This document shows, in pieces, positions 1 through 9,276 of a DNA stretch of 64,000 bases. Source of the stretch: Enterocloster hominis (ex Liu et al. 2021). GTDB lineage: Bacteria > Bacillota > Clostridia > Lachnospirales > Lachnospiraceae. Each line of letters opens with the position of its first letter. Within the stretch, counting starts at the first letter, position 1. Location of the stretch: contig JACRTJ010000008.1 in NCBI GenBank assembly GCA_014385265.1, positions 86,838 through 150,837 on the forward strand, read 5' to 3'. A model generated the notes under the pieces. That model saw nothing but the letters and a program-made list of their open reading frames with translations, searched no databases and was not told the DNA's origin. A program made the position numbers and the translations under genes.

Positions 1-43
1 GATACGACGAGCCTGGATTTAAGATTGAAAGGAGTGTGCAGTG

Positions 44-997
44 ATGTCCGACACGATCCTGGAAGTAAAACACTTAAAGAAATATTTTAATACTCCCAAG
101 GGAACCCTTCATGCGGTTGACGACGTCAGCTTCACACTGGAACGCGGAAAGACCCTGGGAATCGTAGGAGAGTCTGGCTGTGGAAAATCCACCACTGGCC
201 GTGCGATCCTCCGTCTGATCGAGCCCACCGCCGGAGAGGTGATCTTCAACGGCGAGGATATAACAAAGAAAAACAAAGAGCAGATGCGCCTTTTAAGACG
301 GGAGATGCAGCTGATCTTCCAGGACCCCTATGCGTCCCTGGATCCCCGTAAAACCGTCAGCGAGATCATCGGCGAGCCCTTAAAGCTCCAGAAGCTGATC
401 CCGGATGCCAAAAAGAGAGCAGAGCGAGTTCATGAGCTGATGGAGGTCGTTGGGCTGGCAGACCGTTTGATCAACACCTACCCCCATGAGCTGGACGGCG
501 GCCGCCGTCAGCGTATCGGCATCGCCCGCGCCCTGGCCATGGAGCCCAAGCTGATCATCTGTGACGAGCCTGTGTCTGCCCTGGACGTTTCCATCCAGGC
601 CCAGATCCTGAATCTGATGCAGGATCTTCAGGAGCAGATGGGACTGACCTATATCTTTATTACCCACGACCTTTCGGTCGTAAACCATTTTGCCAATGAT
701 ATCGCCGTTATGTACCTGGGGCAGCTGATCGAGAAGGCTCCGTCTGTGACCTTATTCGATAATCCGGTCCATCCGTATACCAAGGCCCTGCTGTCCGCGA
801 TCCCGGTACCCAGTCTCAGAAAGAAGAGACAGAGAGTCATGTTAAAAGGTGAGATCTCCTCCCCCATCAATCCGAAGCCGGGCTGCCGGTTTGCGGTCCG
901 CTGTCCGTATGCCACAGACCGCTGCCGGACCGAGGAGCCCAAGCTGGTGGAGATCGAGAAAGATCACTTTGTTGCATGCCATCTGACGGAAAAATAG
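44..997 (+). CDS. Oligopeptide/dipeptide ABC transporter ATP-binding protein (OppF/DppF type)
   Basis: Cytoplasmic ATPase that powers peptide import, normally the last gene of an opp/dpp operon whose other genes would lie left of the window. The 317-residue protein has Walker A (GESGCGKST), a Q-loop (QLIFQDPYASLDP), Walker B (LIICDEPVSALD) and the H-loop (FITHD). Its C-terminal extension, with Cys residues in GCRFAVRCPYA, is typical of the Opp/Dpp ATPase pair. The ABC signature reads LDGGRRQR instead of LSGGQRQR, a variant I believe occurs in clostridial homologues. A GTG at 41 is possible, but AAAGGAG at 28-34 sits better for the ATG at 44. Two hairpin terminators follow, so the S9 peptidase downstream is probably a separate transcript. 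Confidence 0.92.
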   Translation: MSDTILEVKHLKKYFNTPKGTLHAVDDVSFTLERGKTLGIVGESGCGKSTTGRAILRLIEPTAGEVIFNGEDITKKNKEQMRLLRREMQLIFQDPYASLDPRKTVSEIIGEPLKLQKLIPDAKKRAERVHELMEVVGLADRLINTYPHELDGGRRQRIGIARALAMEPKLIICDEPVSALDVSIQAQILNLMQDLQEQMGLTYIFITHDLSVVNHFANDIAVMYLGQLIEKAPSVTLFDNPVHPYTKALLSAIPVPSLRKKRQRVMLKGEISSPINPKPGCRFAVRCPYATDRCRTEEPKLVEIEKDHFVACHLTEK

Positions 998-1004
998 TGA
1001 AAGG

Positions 1005-1040
1005 AAGCCCTCGGCATGGTATAATGCAGAGGGCTTGTTT
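1005..1040 (+). terminator. Intrinsic terminator after the ABC ATPase gene
   Basis: The 13-nt arms 1005-1017 and 1024-1036 (AAGCCCTC-g-GCAT with ATGC-a-GAGGGCTT) pair, and a short T-rich stretch follows. A second hairpin (AACGGCCA-ga-TGGCTGTT followed by Ts, about 1058-1079) stands directly behind, making a tandem terminator. Confidence 0.75.
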
Positions 1041-1144
1041 CCTGTCCACACAGGAGAAAACGGCCAGATGGCTGTTTTTATGCCAGGCTGCTCTATTGCG
1101 TTGAACCGGAAACAGTAAAATCATTTAAAGAAGGAGACCAGAAT

Positions 1145-3124
1145 ATGAAAAAGATCGGAATCAATGACTTTACGTTCTACAATTACCCCACAGGGATCAC
1201 CGCTTCTCCCGACGGAAAGCATGCTGCCATTGCGGTAGTAAATGCCAACGAAAAGGATAATACATACGATTCCTGCCTCTGGATCCATGACACAGAGAGC
1301 AAAAAAACGAGAAAGCTCACCAGTGGGAAAAAGGAACGCACCTTTATCTGGCTGGATAATGAAACGCTTCTTTTCACCTCTGACAGAGAGAAGGAGTATG
1401 CGAAAAAGGTAAAGGACGGAGAGGACTGGACCTGCTTTTATAAGATCAGTATTTACGGCGGAGAGGCCCAGTTTGCCTTTGCGGTTCCGTATAAGGTGAC
1501 AAAAATGCAGCTTGCCGGAACAAAGCTGGTCCTGGGAGTGAAGTATGACTACAACAAACCGGATTTTGCCCATATGGAAGGGGATGAAAAGGAAGAGGCC
1601 CTGAAGGCATGGAAGGACGAAAAGGATTACGAGGTTTTTGACGAGCTTCCGTTCTGGGCTAACGGACAGGGGATCGTAAATAAGAAGAGGACCCGTCTGG
1701 CTGTGTATGATATGGAGACCGGCGATGCAAAGATCGTAAGCCCGGAGTATGACAATGTGGAGGGCTTCTGGACTGAGGAAGGAAACAAGGTCCTTTTCAT
1801 TTCCAGCCATTATACCGATAAAAAGGACGTATACGAGGGTCTTAAGATGTACACCATCTCCGAGGACAAGGTGGAGACTCTGGTGGAGCAGGGAGATATG
1901 AGCATCGACTATGCCTGCATCTTAAACGGCAAGGTGACCTTCTTCGCTTCTTATATGAAGGATTACGGCTTCAATGAGAACGACAAGCTGTATACGGTGG
2001 AAAACGGAAAGGTGGAGCTGCTTTCCGATTATGACGACAGCATCCATAACAGCATCTGCTGTGACTGCAAATTTGCCGACGGCCCGGCCATCGTACACGA
2101 TGATAAATATATTTATTTCCTGACCACATTAAGAAAGAATACGGCTCTCAGAAGATTTGATGCCAACGGCAATCTGGAGACCCTCATCGACCGTCAGGGA
2201 AGCCTCCATACCTTAAGCCTGTGCGGGGATAAGATCTACTTCACCGGCATGAGGGAAATGGGGCTGACCGAGTGCTACTGCTTTGACGGAAAAGAGGAGG
2301 AAAAGCTGACCTCCTTCAACGACGAGATCATGGCAGAGCGTTCCGTCCTTCCGGTGGAGGAGTTTACCTTTACGTACAAGGGACTGGAGCTGGACGGCTA
2401 TGTGATCAAGCCGCTGGATTATGATCCCAATAAGACGTATCCGGGCATCCTGACCATCCACGGCGGCCCCAGAGCCACCTTTGCTCCCACCTTCTTCCAT
2501 GAGAACCAGGTATTTGCCAATGCCGGCTACTTCGTATTCTATACGAACCCTCTGGGCAGCGACGGACGCGGCAATGATTTCGCAGACCTGTCCGGAAGAC
2601 ACGGCAGCATCGACTTCGAGCACTGTATGGCTGTGACCGACGAGGTATTAAAGCGGTATCCGCAGATCGATGAGAAGCGCCTGGGAGTTATGGGCGGAAG
2701 CTACGGCGGATTTATGACCAACTGGGTGATCGGAAACACCACCAGATTCGCGGCGGCTGCTTCCCAGAGAAGTATCTCCAACTGGATCTCCAAGTGCATG
2801 ACCACAGACATCGGATACTACTTCAACATGGATCAGATCAAGGCCGATCCGTGGGGAAATCCGGAGAAGATGTGGTCCCATTCTCCGCTGAAATACGCCA
2901 ACATGGCAAAGACGCCCACACTGTTCATCCAGTCGGACGAGGACTACCGCTGCTGGATGGGAGATGCCATCCAGATGTTCTCTGCCCTTAAGTATTTCGG
3001 GGTAGATGCAAGACTGTGCCTGTTCCATGGGGAAAACCATGAGCTGTCCAGATCCGGAAAGCCCACCCACAGGATCCGCAGGATGCAGGAGATGATGGAC
3101 TGGTTCGATAAATATCTGAATTAA
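1145..3124 (+). CDS. S9-family serine peptidase (acylaminoacyl/prolyl-oligopeptidase type)
   Basis: Predicted cytoplasmic peptidase of 659 residues: an N-terminal beta-propeller-like half and a C-terminal alpha/beta hydrolase half. The catalytic triad can be placed at Ser519 (GGSYGG), Asp600 (SDEDYRC) and His632 (GENHELS). The ATG at 1145 has AAGGAG at 1131-1136. No signal peptide is visible, so it probably trims imported peptides, which fits its place next to the oligopeptide transporter gene. A second, clearly paralogous peptidase lies at 4471-6336 on the other side of a broken peptide-binding protein gene. The exact substrate preference (acyl-amino acid, proline or general) cannot be read from the sequence. 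Confidence 0.9.
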   Translation: MKKIGINDFTFYNYPTGITASPDGKHAAIAVVNANEKDNTYDSCLWIHDTESKKTRKLTSGKKERTFIWLDNETLLFTSDREKEYAKKVKDGEDWTCFYKISIYGGEAQFAFAVPYKVTKMQLAGTKLVLGVKYDYNKPDFAHMEGDEKEEALKAWKDEKDYEVFDELPFWANGQGIVNKKRTRLAVYDMETGDAKIVSPEYDNVEGFWTEEGNKVLFISSHYTDKKDVYEGLKMYTISEDKVETLVEQGDMSIDYACILNGKVTFFASYMKDYGFNENDKLYTVENGKVELLSDYDDSIHNSICCDCKFADGPAIVHDDKYIYFLTTLRKNTALRRFDANGNLETLIDRQGSLHTLSLCGDKIYFTGMREMGLTECYCFDGKEEEKLTSFNDEIMAERSVLPVEEFTFTYKGLELDGYVIKPLDYDPNKTYPGILTIHGGPRATFAPTFFHENQVFANAGYFVFYTNPLGSDGRGNDFADLSGRHGSIDFEHCMAVTDEVLKRYPQIDEKRLGVMGGSYGGFMTNWVIGNTTRFAAAASQRSISNWISKCMTTDIGYYFNMDQIKADPWGNPEKMWSHSPLKYANMAKTPTLFIQSDEDYRCWMGDAIQMFSALKYFGVDARLCLFHGENHELSRSGKPTHRIRRMQEMMDWFDKYLN

Positions 3125-3138
3125 AACGGGAAAACTCC

Positions 3139-4381
3139 GGGGAAGACGGAAGCACCCAGGCAGCCGCATCCGCAGACGCAGGGGATGCAGCCGCCGCAGC
3201 GCCCACGGGAACAGGGGAAGGCCTCCATTGCCCACCGCCACATTTACAGCCGTCTCATTGAGATCGACGAAAATTCGGAGATCGTAGGTGATCTGGCCGA
3301 AAGCTGGGAGCAGGTTTCCGATACGGAATGGAAATTCAAGATCCATGAGGGCGTCAAGTTCCACGACGGCACCGACTGTACGGCCAGCGATGTGAAATTC
3401 AGTCTGGAGCGGGCCAAGGAAATGCCCCGTGTCAAGCAGTATGTGGAGCAGATCGACAGCATTACTGTGGAGGATGATCACAATCTGACCCTTCATCTGG
3501 CAGAGCCTTATGCGCCGTTACTGGCTGCGCTGAGCCATACGGGTACCAGCATCGTGCCCGAGGCCGCTGTGACAGCTCAGGGCGACGCATTCTGGGAGAA
3601 TCCCATCGGCACAGGCCCCATGCAGTTTGTGGAGTGGGTGCCCAATGACCATTACAGCTTAAAGCGGTTCGACGATTACTTCAAGGGACCTGGAAAGACC
3701 ACCAGCCTGACCTTAAGGATCATGCCGGAGGGCGGAGCCAGGACCATCGCCCTGGAGACCGGAGAGATTGATATGTCCATTTCCGTGGACGCCACAGACG
3801 TTCAGAACGTAAAGGCCAATAAGGAGCTCATGGCCCTGGAAAAGACCGCTGTTTCCGTGGAATATCTGGCTATGAACTGTGAAAAGGAGCCCTTCAACGA
3901 TCTCAAGGTGCGCCAGGCCATCAACTACGCTTTAAACCAGCAGGAGATCATCGACGTGGTCCTGGAGGGCAGAGACCAGGTGGCCAACAGCGTCATGAAC
4001 ATCAATATCCCGGGATACAGCGAGGAGATCACCGGCTATTCCCAGGATCTGGAAAAGGCCAAGGCCCTGATGGCAGAGGCCGGATATCCGGACGCCAGCA
4101 TTTTCCCGCTGTTCCATACAAAGAACTTCGGAGCCACCGGAAACCGTGCGTTTTACAGCAATCCGGAGGTGGATACGCTGATCGAGCAGGCCCAGAAGGA
4201 GTCCGACAATGCCAAGCGTATGGAGCTTTATAAGGAGATCCAGCAGAAGATCAACGACGACGCTCCGTGGGCGTGCCTGTTCTATGGAACCGCCTGTACG
4301 GGCATCCGGGCAGACTTAAAGGGCTTTGTGCTCCATCCGTCGTCTGCAAACCATTACGAAAATCTGTACTACGAAAAATAA
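3139..4381 (+). pseudogene. Decayed family-5 peptide-binding lipoprotein (OppA/DppA-like)
   Basis: The open frame 3185-4381 (398 codons) encodes most of a solute-binding protein family 5 domain (HRHIYSRLIEID, FHDGTDCTASDVKFSLERAK, IGTGPMQFVEW), but with three lesions. The signal peptide and lipobox are absent. The low-complexity Ala/Gly/Thr linker that normally follows the lipid-modified Cys is still readable in a different frame at about 3139-3222, directly after the stop of the upstream peptidase. Inside the C-terminal lobe, AEAGYPD runs straight into FPLFHTKNFG, where homologues have roughly 50 more residues. This looks like an upstream deletion with frameshift plus an internal in-frame deletion. 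The product cannot be exported normally and is unlikely to bind peptide. Confidence 0.8.
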
Positions 4382-4403
4382 AAACTGCAAACCAGTAAAA
4401 AAT

Positions 4404-4444
4404 GCAGGCTTTCCGGCGGAAACGCTGCGGAGGCCTGCTTTTTT
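4404..4444 (+). terminator. Intrinsic terminator after the binding-protein pseudogene
   Basis: GCAGGC (4404-4409) pairs with GCCTGC (4433-4438), with an imperfect inner stem, followed by six Ts. It lies in the gap before the second S9 peptidase and rules out the longer 4402 start proposed by a plain open-frame reading. Confidence 0.75.
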
Positions 4445-4470
4445 ATACCATATGTATGGGAGGAATCAGC

Positions 4471-6336
4471 ATGAGAACAGAGATCCAGGATTTTATTGAC
4501 CAGGAGGCGCCGTCCGGGCTCCAGCTGTCTCCAGATGGCCGCTTCGGGGCCTTTGTGGTGACGAAGCCGGATGGGGAGGAAAACTGCTACCATTCCTGGC
4601 TCCAGGTGGTGGATGTGGAAAACGGGACCGTCCGGAAGCTGACCAGTGGAAAAAAGGAGAAGAGCTTTGCCTGGGAGGACGGGGAGCATCTTTTCTTTGT
4701 GGGAAACAGGGAAAAAGACCGGAAGGGAGAATCCCTGCTTTACCGGATCCCGGTTTCCGGCGGAGAGGCGGAGCTTTGCGGGACCCTTCCCAAGGGCACC
4801 AGAAAGATCCGGTGCCAGAACGGGATCCTGTACTGCCTGGTCCATGAACATTATTACGAAAAGGAAGAGGACTATGAGGTCTTTGACGAGATCCCCTTCT
4901 GGAGCAACGGCGTGGGGATCGTCAATAAGGTTCGGGACCGGCTGTACCGGTATGATCTTAAGACCGGAGGGGCCAGGGTCCTGTCGCCGGAATATGGACA
5001 GGTGGAGGCCTTCTGGGCTGAGAATGGGACCGTATTTTTTACCTGCAATATCTACACCGGGAAAAAGCTTCCGCAGAACGGTCTTTATGAGTATGTGGAG
5101 GAGACGGACACCGTGATCCGCCATCTGGACCAGGGGATGTTTTCCATCAGCTACGCGTGCAGACGGAACGGCCGGGTGGAATTCTTAGGCTCTGATATGA
5201 AGCGGTTCGGCTACAATGAAAACCCGGATCTGTATGTGCTGGAGGACGGGGCTCCCAGGCTGCTGGCCCGCTACGATTACAGCGTGAAGGAGGGCATGTG
5301 CCGGGATGGGAAGATCTATGTGAACAGCACCGTGGGGACTGACGTGGTGCTGCAATGCTTTGACATGGATGGAAACGTAACGGCTGTGACGGACCGCGCT
5401 GGTACCGTGGAGTCCTTCGATATCTGCGGCGGCTGGATCATGTTTACAGGCATGAGGGACCAGGGGCTTTCGGAGGTTTACAGCCTGGAGAACGGGAAGG
5501 AGACGTGCTTTACGGACTTTACGGCCCGCTGCTTAAAGGAAAAGGAAGTCAGCCCCATCCGCCATTTTACCTTCACCCATGAGGGACTGGAGCTGGATGG
5601 CTTCGTGATCCCGCCTGTGGGCTTCGACCCGTCTGATACGGAGAAAACGTATCCGGGCATCCTGACCATCCATGGCGGTCCCAAGGCCATCTACGGGGCC
5701 ACATACAGCCATGAATTCCAGGTCTACGCGTCCCGGGGGTATTTTGTATTCTTTATGAATCCCACAGGCAGCGACGGCCGGGGCAATGCGTTCGCGGATA
5801 TCGTGGCAAAGCAGGGCTCCATCGACTATGAGCAGCTCATGGCCTTCACAGACGAGGTATTAAGACAGTATCCGGCCCTGGACGGAGACCGGCTGGGCGT
5901 TATGGGGATCAGCTACGGCGGCTTTATGACCAACTGGATCATCGGCCATACGGACCGGTTCAAGGCTGCTGTGCCCCAGTGCTGCATCGCCAACTGGATC
6001 ACCAAGACCAATACCACAGACATCGGCTATGCGTTCAATACCACCCAGCTGGGCGGGGACGTATGGGAAAATTATGATAAGATGTGGGAGCTTTCGCCCT
6101 TAAAGTATGCAGACAGGGTAAAGACGCCGTCCCTGATCATCCAGTGCGATGAGGACTACCGCTGCTGGGTAGCAGAGGGAGTCCAGATGTTTTCCGCACT
6201 GAAATATCATGGGGTTCCGGCAAGACTGCTCATGATCCATGGCGAGCACCACAGCGTTTCCAGGCTTGGAAAGCCCAAAAAGAGAGTGCGCCGCTTAAAT
6301 GAGATCGTGAGCTGGCTGGATACGTATTTAAAATAA
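4471..6336 (+). CDS. S9-family serine peptidase, paralogue of the 1145 gene
   Basis: A 621-residue cytoplasmic prolyl-oligopeptidase-family enzyme, strongly similar throughout to the product of 1145-3124 (shared blocks include KLTSGKKE, LTIHGGP, DEDYRCW and YGGFMTNW). Catalytic residues are Ser481 (GISYGG), Asp562 (CDEDYRC) and His594 (GEHHSVS). The frame is open from 4402, but GGGAGG at 4458-4463 and homology to the paralogue both point to the ATG at 4471. The last nine bases overlap the 3' end of the convergent symporter gene. The pair probably arose by duplication and divergence; both triads are intact. Confidence 0.9.
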   Translation: MRTEIQDFIDQEAPSGLQLSPDGRFGAFVVTKPDGEENCYHSWLQVVDVENGTVRKLTSGKKEKSFAWEDGEHLFFVGNREKDRKGESLLYRIPVSGGEAELCGTLPKGTRKIRCQNGILYCLVHEHYYEKEEDYEVFDEIPFWSNGVGIVNKVRDRLYRYDLKTGGARVLSPEYGQVEAFWAENGTVFFTCNIYTGKKLPQNGLYEYVEETDTVIRHLDQGMFSISYACRRNGRVEFLGSDMKRFGYNENPDLYVLEDGAPRLLARYDYSVKEGMCRDGKIYVNSTVGTDVVLQCFDMDGNVTAVTDRAGTVESFDICGGWIMFTGMRDQGLSEVYSLENGKETCFTDFTARCLKEKEVSPIRHFTFTHEGLELDGFVIPPVGFDPSDTEKTYPGILTIHGGPKAIYGATYSHEFQVYASRGYFVFFMNPTGSDGRGNAFADIVAKQGSIDYEQLMAFTDEVLRQYPALDGDRLGVMGISYGGFMTNWIIGHTDRFKAAVPQCCIANWITKTNTTDIGYAFNTTQLGGDVWENYDKMWELSPLKYADRVKTPSLIIQCDEDYRCWVAEGVQMFSALKYHGVPARLLMIHGEHHSVSRLGKPKKRVRRLNEIVSWLDTYLK

Positions 6337-7686
6337 TCCCTGGATCAGGATCACCAGGATCAGTACCGGGAGGACAAAGCGGAAGTAATTTTTTACCAGC
6401 TTTCCTCCCGGCATTTTTATGCCCTCGCCCTTGTTGGCCTCGGCCAGGTAATTGTCAAAGTTCCAGCCCCATTTTGTGACGCAGAACAGCAGATATACCA
6501 GGGAGCCTAAAGGCAGCAGCAGGTTGCTCACCAGGAAGTCCTCGGTATCTAAAACGTCACGGCCTCCGATCAGGTGAAGATCGCTCCAGACATTATAGCC
6601 CAGCACACAGGGAAGGCTCAATACCAGGATAAGGGCACAGTTGATGAGGACTGCTTTTTTTCTGTCCCAGCCGAAGTTGTCGATGCAGCTGGCCAGCAGG
6701 TTCTCAAATACGGCGATGACCGTGGAGAAGCTGGCAAAGGTCATGAACAGGAAGAACAGGGATCCCCAGTTCCTTCCGCCGGCCATGTTGGCAAACACGT
6801 TGGGCAGGGTAACGAAGATCAGCTGCGGACCGGAATCCGGCTGTACGCCGAAGGAGAAGCAGGCTGGGAAGATGATGAGTCCTGCGGACAGGGCTACAAA
6901 GGTGTCCAGGATACAGATGCTGACGGATTCACCGGCCAGGGTCCGCTTTTCCTCCATGTAGCTTCCAAAGATCTCCATGGCTCCGATCCCCAGGCTCAGG
7001 GTGAAGAAGGACTGGTTCATGGCTGCGGTGATGACGTTGGGAAGGCCCACCTGGGCGGCCCGTTCAAAATCCGGGAGCAGGTAGAAGGCCAGGCCTTCCT
7101 TTGCTCCGGGCAGCAGGATGCTGTGGACAGCCAGGACAAGGATCAGGATGAGCAGACAGCTCATCATCCATTTGGTGATCCGCTCCAGGCCGTTTCTAAG
7201 TCCCAGGCTGCAGATCAGAAAGCCCGCGATGACGGTAACGGCCATCCAGAGGCCCATCTCCATGGGATCAGCCAGAAGGGAGCCGAACACGCCGGAAACG
7301 GCTTCGGTGTCCAGTCCCTGGAAGGTTCCGGTCAGGAATTTAAAAAAGTAGCTGATCATCCAGCCGGAGACAGTGGTGTAATACATCATTAAGAGATAGC
7401 AGCCCAGCATACAGAACCAGCCATGGATATGCCATTTGCTTCCGGGCTTTTCCAGGGCCTTATAGCCGTTTACGGCGCTTTTTCTGCTGGCGCGGCCCAC
7501 GGCCAGCTCCATGGTCAGCACGGGAACTCCCATACATAACAGGAACAGGAGGTAGAACAGCACAAATACGCTGCCTCCGTTTTCTCCGGCCACATACGGG
7601 AATCTCCATACATTGCCGATGCCGATGGCACAGCCGGCGCTGACCAGGATAAAGCCAAGCCGGGAGCCAAAACTTTCACGTTTCAT
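6328..7686 (-). CDS. Sodium-dependent transporter, NSS/SNF family
   Basis: Integral membrane symporter of 452 residues with about 11-12 membrane segments. The N-terminal signature (GSRLGFILVSAGCAIGIGNVWRFPY) forms the unwound TM1 sodium/substrate site of the LeuT-like neurotransmitter:sodium symporter family, whose bacterial members import amino acids. The start is set by GGGGG on the minus strand, about 9 bases upstream of the ATG (complement of 7684-7686). It is transcribed alone, divergent from the 7909 gene and convergent with the S9 peptidase, whose stop it overlaps. The substrate is probably an amino acid, but this cannot be resolved here. Confidence 0.9.
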   Translation of the reverse strand: MKRESFGSRLGFILVSAGCAIGIGNVWRFPYVAGENGGSVFVLFYLLFLLCMGVPVLTMELAVGRASRKSAVNGYKALEKPGSKWHIHGWFCMLGCYLLMMYYTTVSGWMISYFFKFLTGTFQGLDTEAVSGVFGSLLADPMEMGLWMAVTVIAGFLICSLGLRNGLERITKWMMSCLLILILVLAVHSILLPGAKEGLAFYLLPDFERAAQVGLPNVITAAMNQSFFTLSLGIGAMEIFGSYMEEKRTLAGESVSICILDTFVALSAGLIIFPACFSFGVQPDSGPQLIFVTLPNVFANMAGGRNWGSLFFLFMTFASFSTVIAVFENLLASCIDNFGWDRKKAVLINCALILVLSLPCVLGYNVWSDLHLIGGRDVLDTEDFLVSNLLLPLGSLVYLLFCVTKWGWNFDNYLAEANKGEGIKMPGGKLVKNYFRFVLPVLILVILIQGLF

Positions 7687-7732
7687 TTTCTTATTCCCCC
7701 TTTATTCCCGTTTCATGATAACGTGCGTTACT

Positions 7733-7761
7733 ATGATAGTAAAAAAAAGGGAAAAATGCAA
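7733..7761 (-). promoter_or_regulatory. Sigma-A-type promoter of the NSS transporter gene
   Basis: Read on the minus strand: TTGCAT (complement of 7756-7761), a 17-base spacer, then TATCAT (complement of 7733-7738). It lies about 50 bases upstream of the transporter start. Confidence 0.55.
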
Positions 7762-7833
7762 CGGTAATTGCCGCATTTGTCGGAAATGCTGGTTTTTTTG
7801 CGATATTTTTGCGTTTCTTTAGCGGGTTCGTGG

Positions 7834-7862
7834 TTGTAATTCACTGGGAATGTTGCTATAAT
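7834..7862 (+). promoter_or_regulatory. Sigma-A promoter that decides the start of the antiporter gene
   Basis: TTGTAA (7834-7839), a 17-base spacer and a perfect TATAAT (7857-7862). The ATG at 7861 that opens the longest frame lies inside the -10 box and cannot be in the mRNA, so translation must begin downstream. Confidence 0.8.
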
Positions 7863-7908
7863 GAGTGGCTGTTTGAGGAGAAAAAACGAAAGGGAAAGGT
7901 GGTTCAAA

Positions 7909-9261
7909 GTGAGAGAGATGATCCCGTTATGGCTCTGCATCCCGTTTGCAGGCCTGCTTTTATGTATTGCCATACTGCCTCTTATAAAGCCCAACTGGTG
8001 GGAGGAGCACCAGCCCCATGCGGTGGCCTTCTGGTCCCTGCTTTTTGTGGTGCCCTTTGCCCTGATGTACGGAGTGTTCCATGCGTCGGAGACAGTGCTG
8101 GAATGTATGGTCAATGATTATCTGACGTTTATCGTCCTGTTATTCGGCCTGTTCTGTGTGTCCGGAAATATCACCATGTCCGGTGATCTGGCGGGATCTC
8201 CCAGGATCAATGTGGGACTTTTAGCTCTGGGAACCATCCTTTCCAGCTGGATCGGCACCACAGGCGCCAGTATGCTGATGATCCGTCCGATCATTAAGAT
8301 GAATGCATGGCGGAAGCACCGGAGGCATATCATTGTATTTTTTATTTTCCTGGTGTCCAATATGGGAGGCTGCTTAACGCCCATCGGGGATCCGCCGCTT
8401 CTGATGGGCTTCATGCGGGGCGTGCCGTTTTTCTGGAGCCTTCATTTAACGCCGGTCCTGCTGTTTAATATGGTCCTGCTGCTGTTTATTTTTTACTGGA
8501 TCGACCGGAGAGCCTACCGGACCGATATTGCAAAGGGCTTAAAGCCGGATATCAGCAAGCCCGGTACGGAGATCAAGATCCGCGGGGCCCATAACATGAT
8601 CTTTATCGTGATGATCGTGGCCGCTGTGATCTTAAGCGGGACCCTTCCAAGCCTTCCGATGTTTCAGGATGCGGAGGGGAAGGTGCTGGGCATCCACATC
8701 CTGGGTGAGGTGGTGTTAAGCTATCCGGCGGTCATCGAGATCGCCATTATCCTGCTGGCGGCCTTTTTATCCTTTAAGACCACAGACGCGTCCATCCGCC
8801 GGGAGAACCATTTTACCTGGAGCGCCATTAAAGAGGTAGCGGTGCTGTTTGTGGGGATCTTCATCACTATGCAGCCGGCCCTGATGCTGTTAAAGGCCAG
8901 CGGGCCGAAGTTAGGGATCACGGATCCTTTCCAGATGTTCTGGGCCACAGGGCTTCTGTCCAGCTTCCTGGATAATACGCCCACCTATCTGGTGTTCTTA
9001 ACGACAGCCGGATCTCTGGGCTTTACCGGCGGCATGATGACGGCTCTGGGCTCTGTTCCCATCAAAATGCTTGAGGCGATCTCTGCCGGAGCCGTATTCA
9101 TGGGAGCCAACACATATATTGGAAATGCGCCCAACTTTATGGTCAAATCCATTGCGGACGAAAATGGTATCCGGATGCCGTCCTTTTTCGGCTATCTGAT
9201 CTGGTCCTTCGGGATCCTGACGCCGGTGTTTATCCTGGATACGCTGTTATTCTTTTTATAG
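7909..9261 (+). CDS. Sodium:proton antiporter-like permease (ion transporter superfamily, NhaD/ArsB-like)
   Basis: Membrane protein of 450 residues with about 11-12 hydrophobic segments. Motifs characteristic of the NhaD/citrate-transporter superfamily are visible: NMGGCLTPIGDPPLLMGF in the first half and FLDNTPTYLVF in the second. These normally line the cation and substrate path. The GTG at 7909 is chosen because AAAGGTGG ends 6 bases before it and the promoter excludes the upstream ATG; an ATG at 7918 is the alternative. It is co-transcribed with the cytidylate-kinase-like gene 15 bases downstream. The transported ion is inferred from family only. Confidence 0.8.
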   Translation: MREMIPLWLCIPFAGLLLCIAILPLIKPNWWEEHQPHAVAFWSLLFVVPFALMYGVFHASETVLECMVNDYLTFIVLLFGLFCVSGNITMSGDLAGSPRINVGLLALGTILSSWIGTTGASMLMIRPIIKMNAWRKHRRHIIVFFIFLVSNMGGCLTPIGDPPLLMGFMRGVPFFWSLHLTPVLLFNMVLLLFIFYWIDRRAYRTDIAKGLKPDISKPGTEIKIRGAHNMIFIVMIVAAVILSGTLPSLPMFQDAEGKVLGIHILGEVVLSYPAVIEIAIILLAAFLSFKTTDASIRRENHFTWSAIKEVAVLFVGIFITMQPALMLLKASGPKLGITDPFQMFWATGLLSSFLDNTPTYLVFLTTAGSLGFTGGMMTALGSVPIKMLEAISAGAVFMGANTYIGNAPNFMVKSIADENGIRMPSFFGYLIWSFGILTPVFILDTLLFFL

Positions 9262-9276
9262 GAAGGGGGAGGAATC

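Noticed and set aside
4402..4470. Extended N terminus of the second S9 peptidase
   Set aside because: The extra codons lie in a terminator hairpin and lack similarity to the paralogue; the ATG at 4471 has a good ribosome site.
6574..7392. Long plus-strand open frame of 272 codons
   Set aside because: It is antisense to the NSS symporter gene, whose family motifs are clear; its Gln/Asp/Gly/His-rich translation is a shadow.
7861..7863. ATG at 7861 as start of the antiporter gene
   Set aside because: It lies inside the TATAAT of a well-spaced promoter and has no ribosome site; the GTG at 7909 with AAAGGTGG is preferred.
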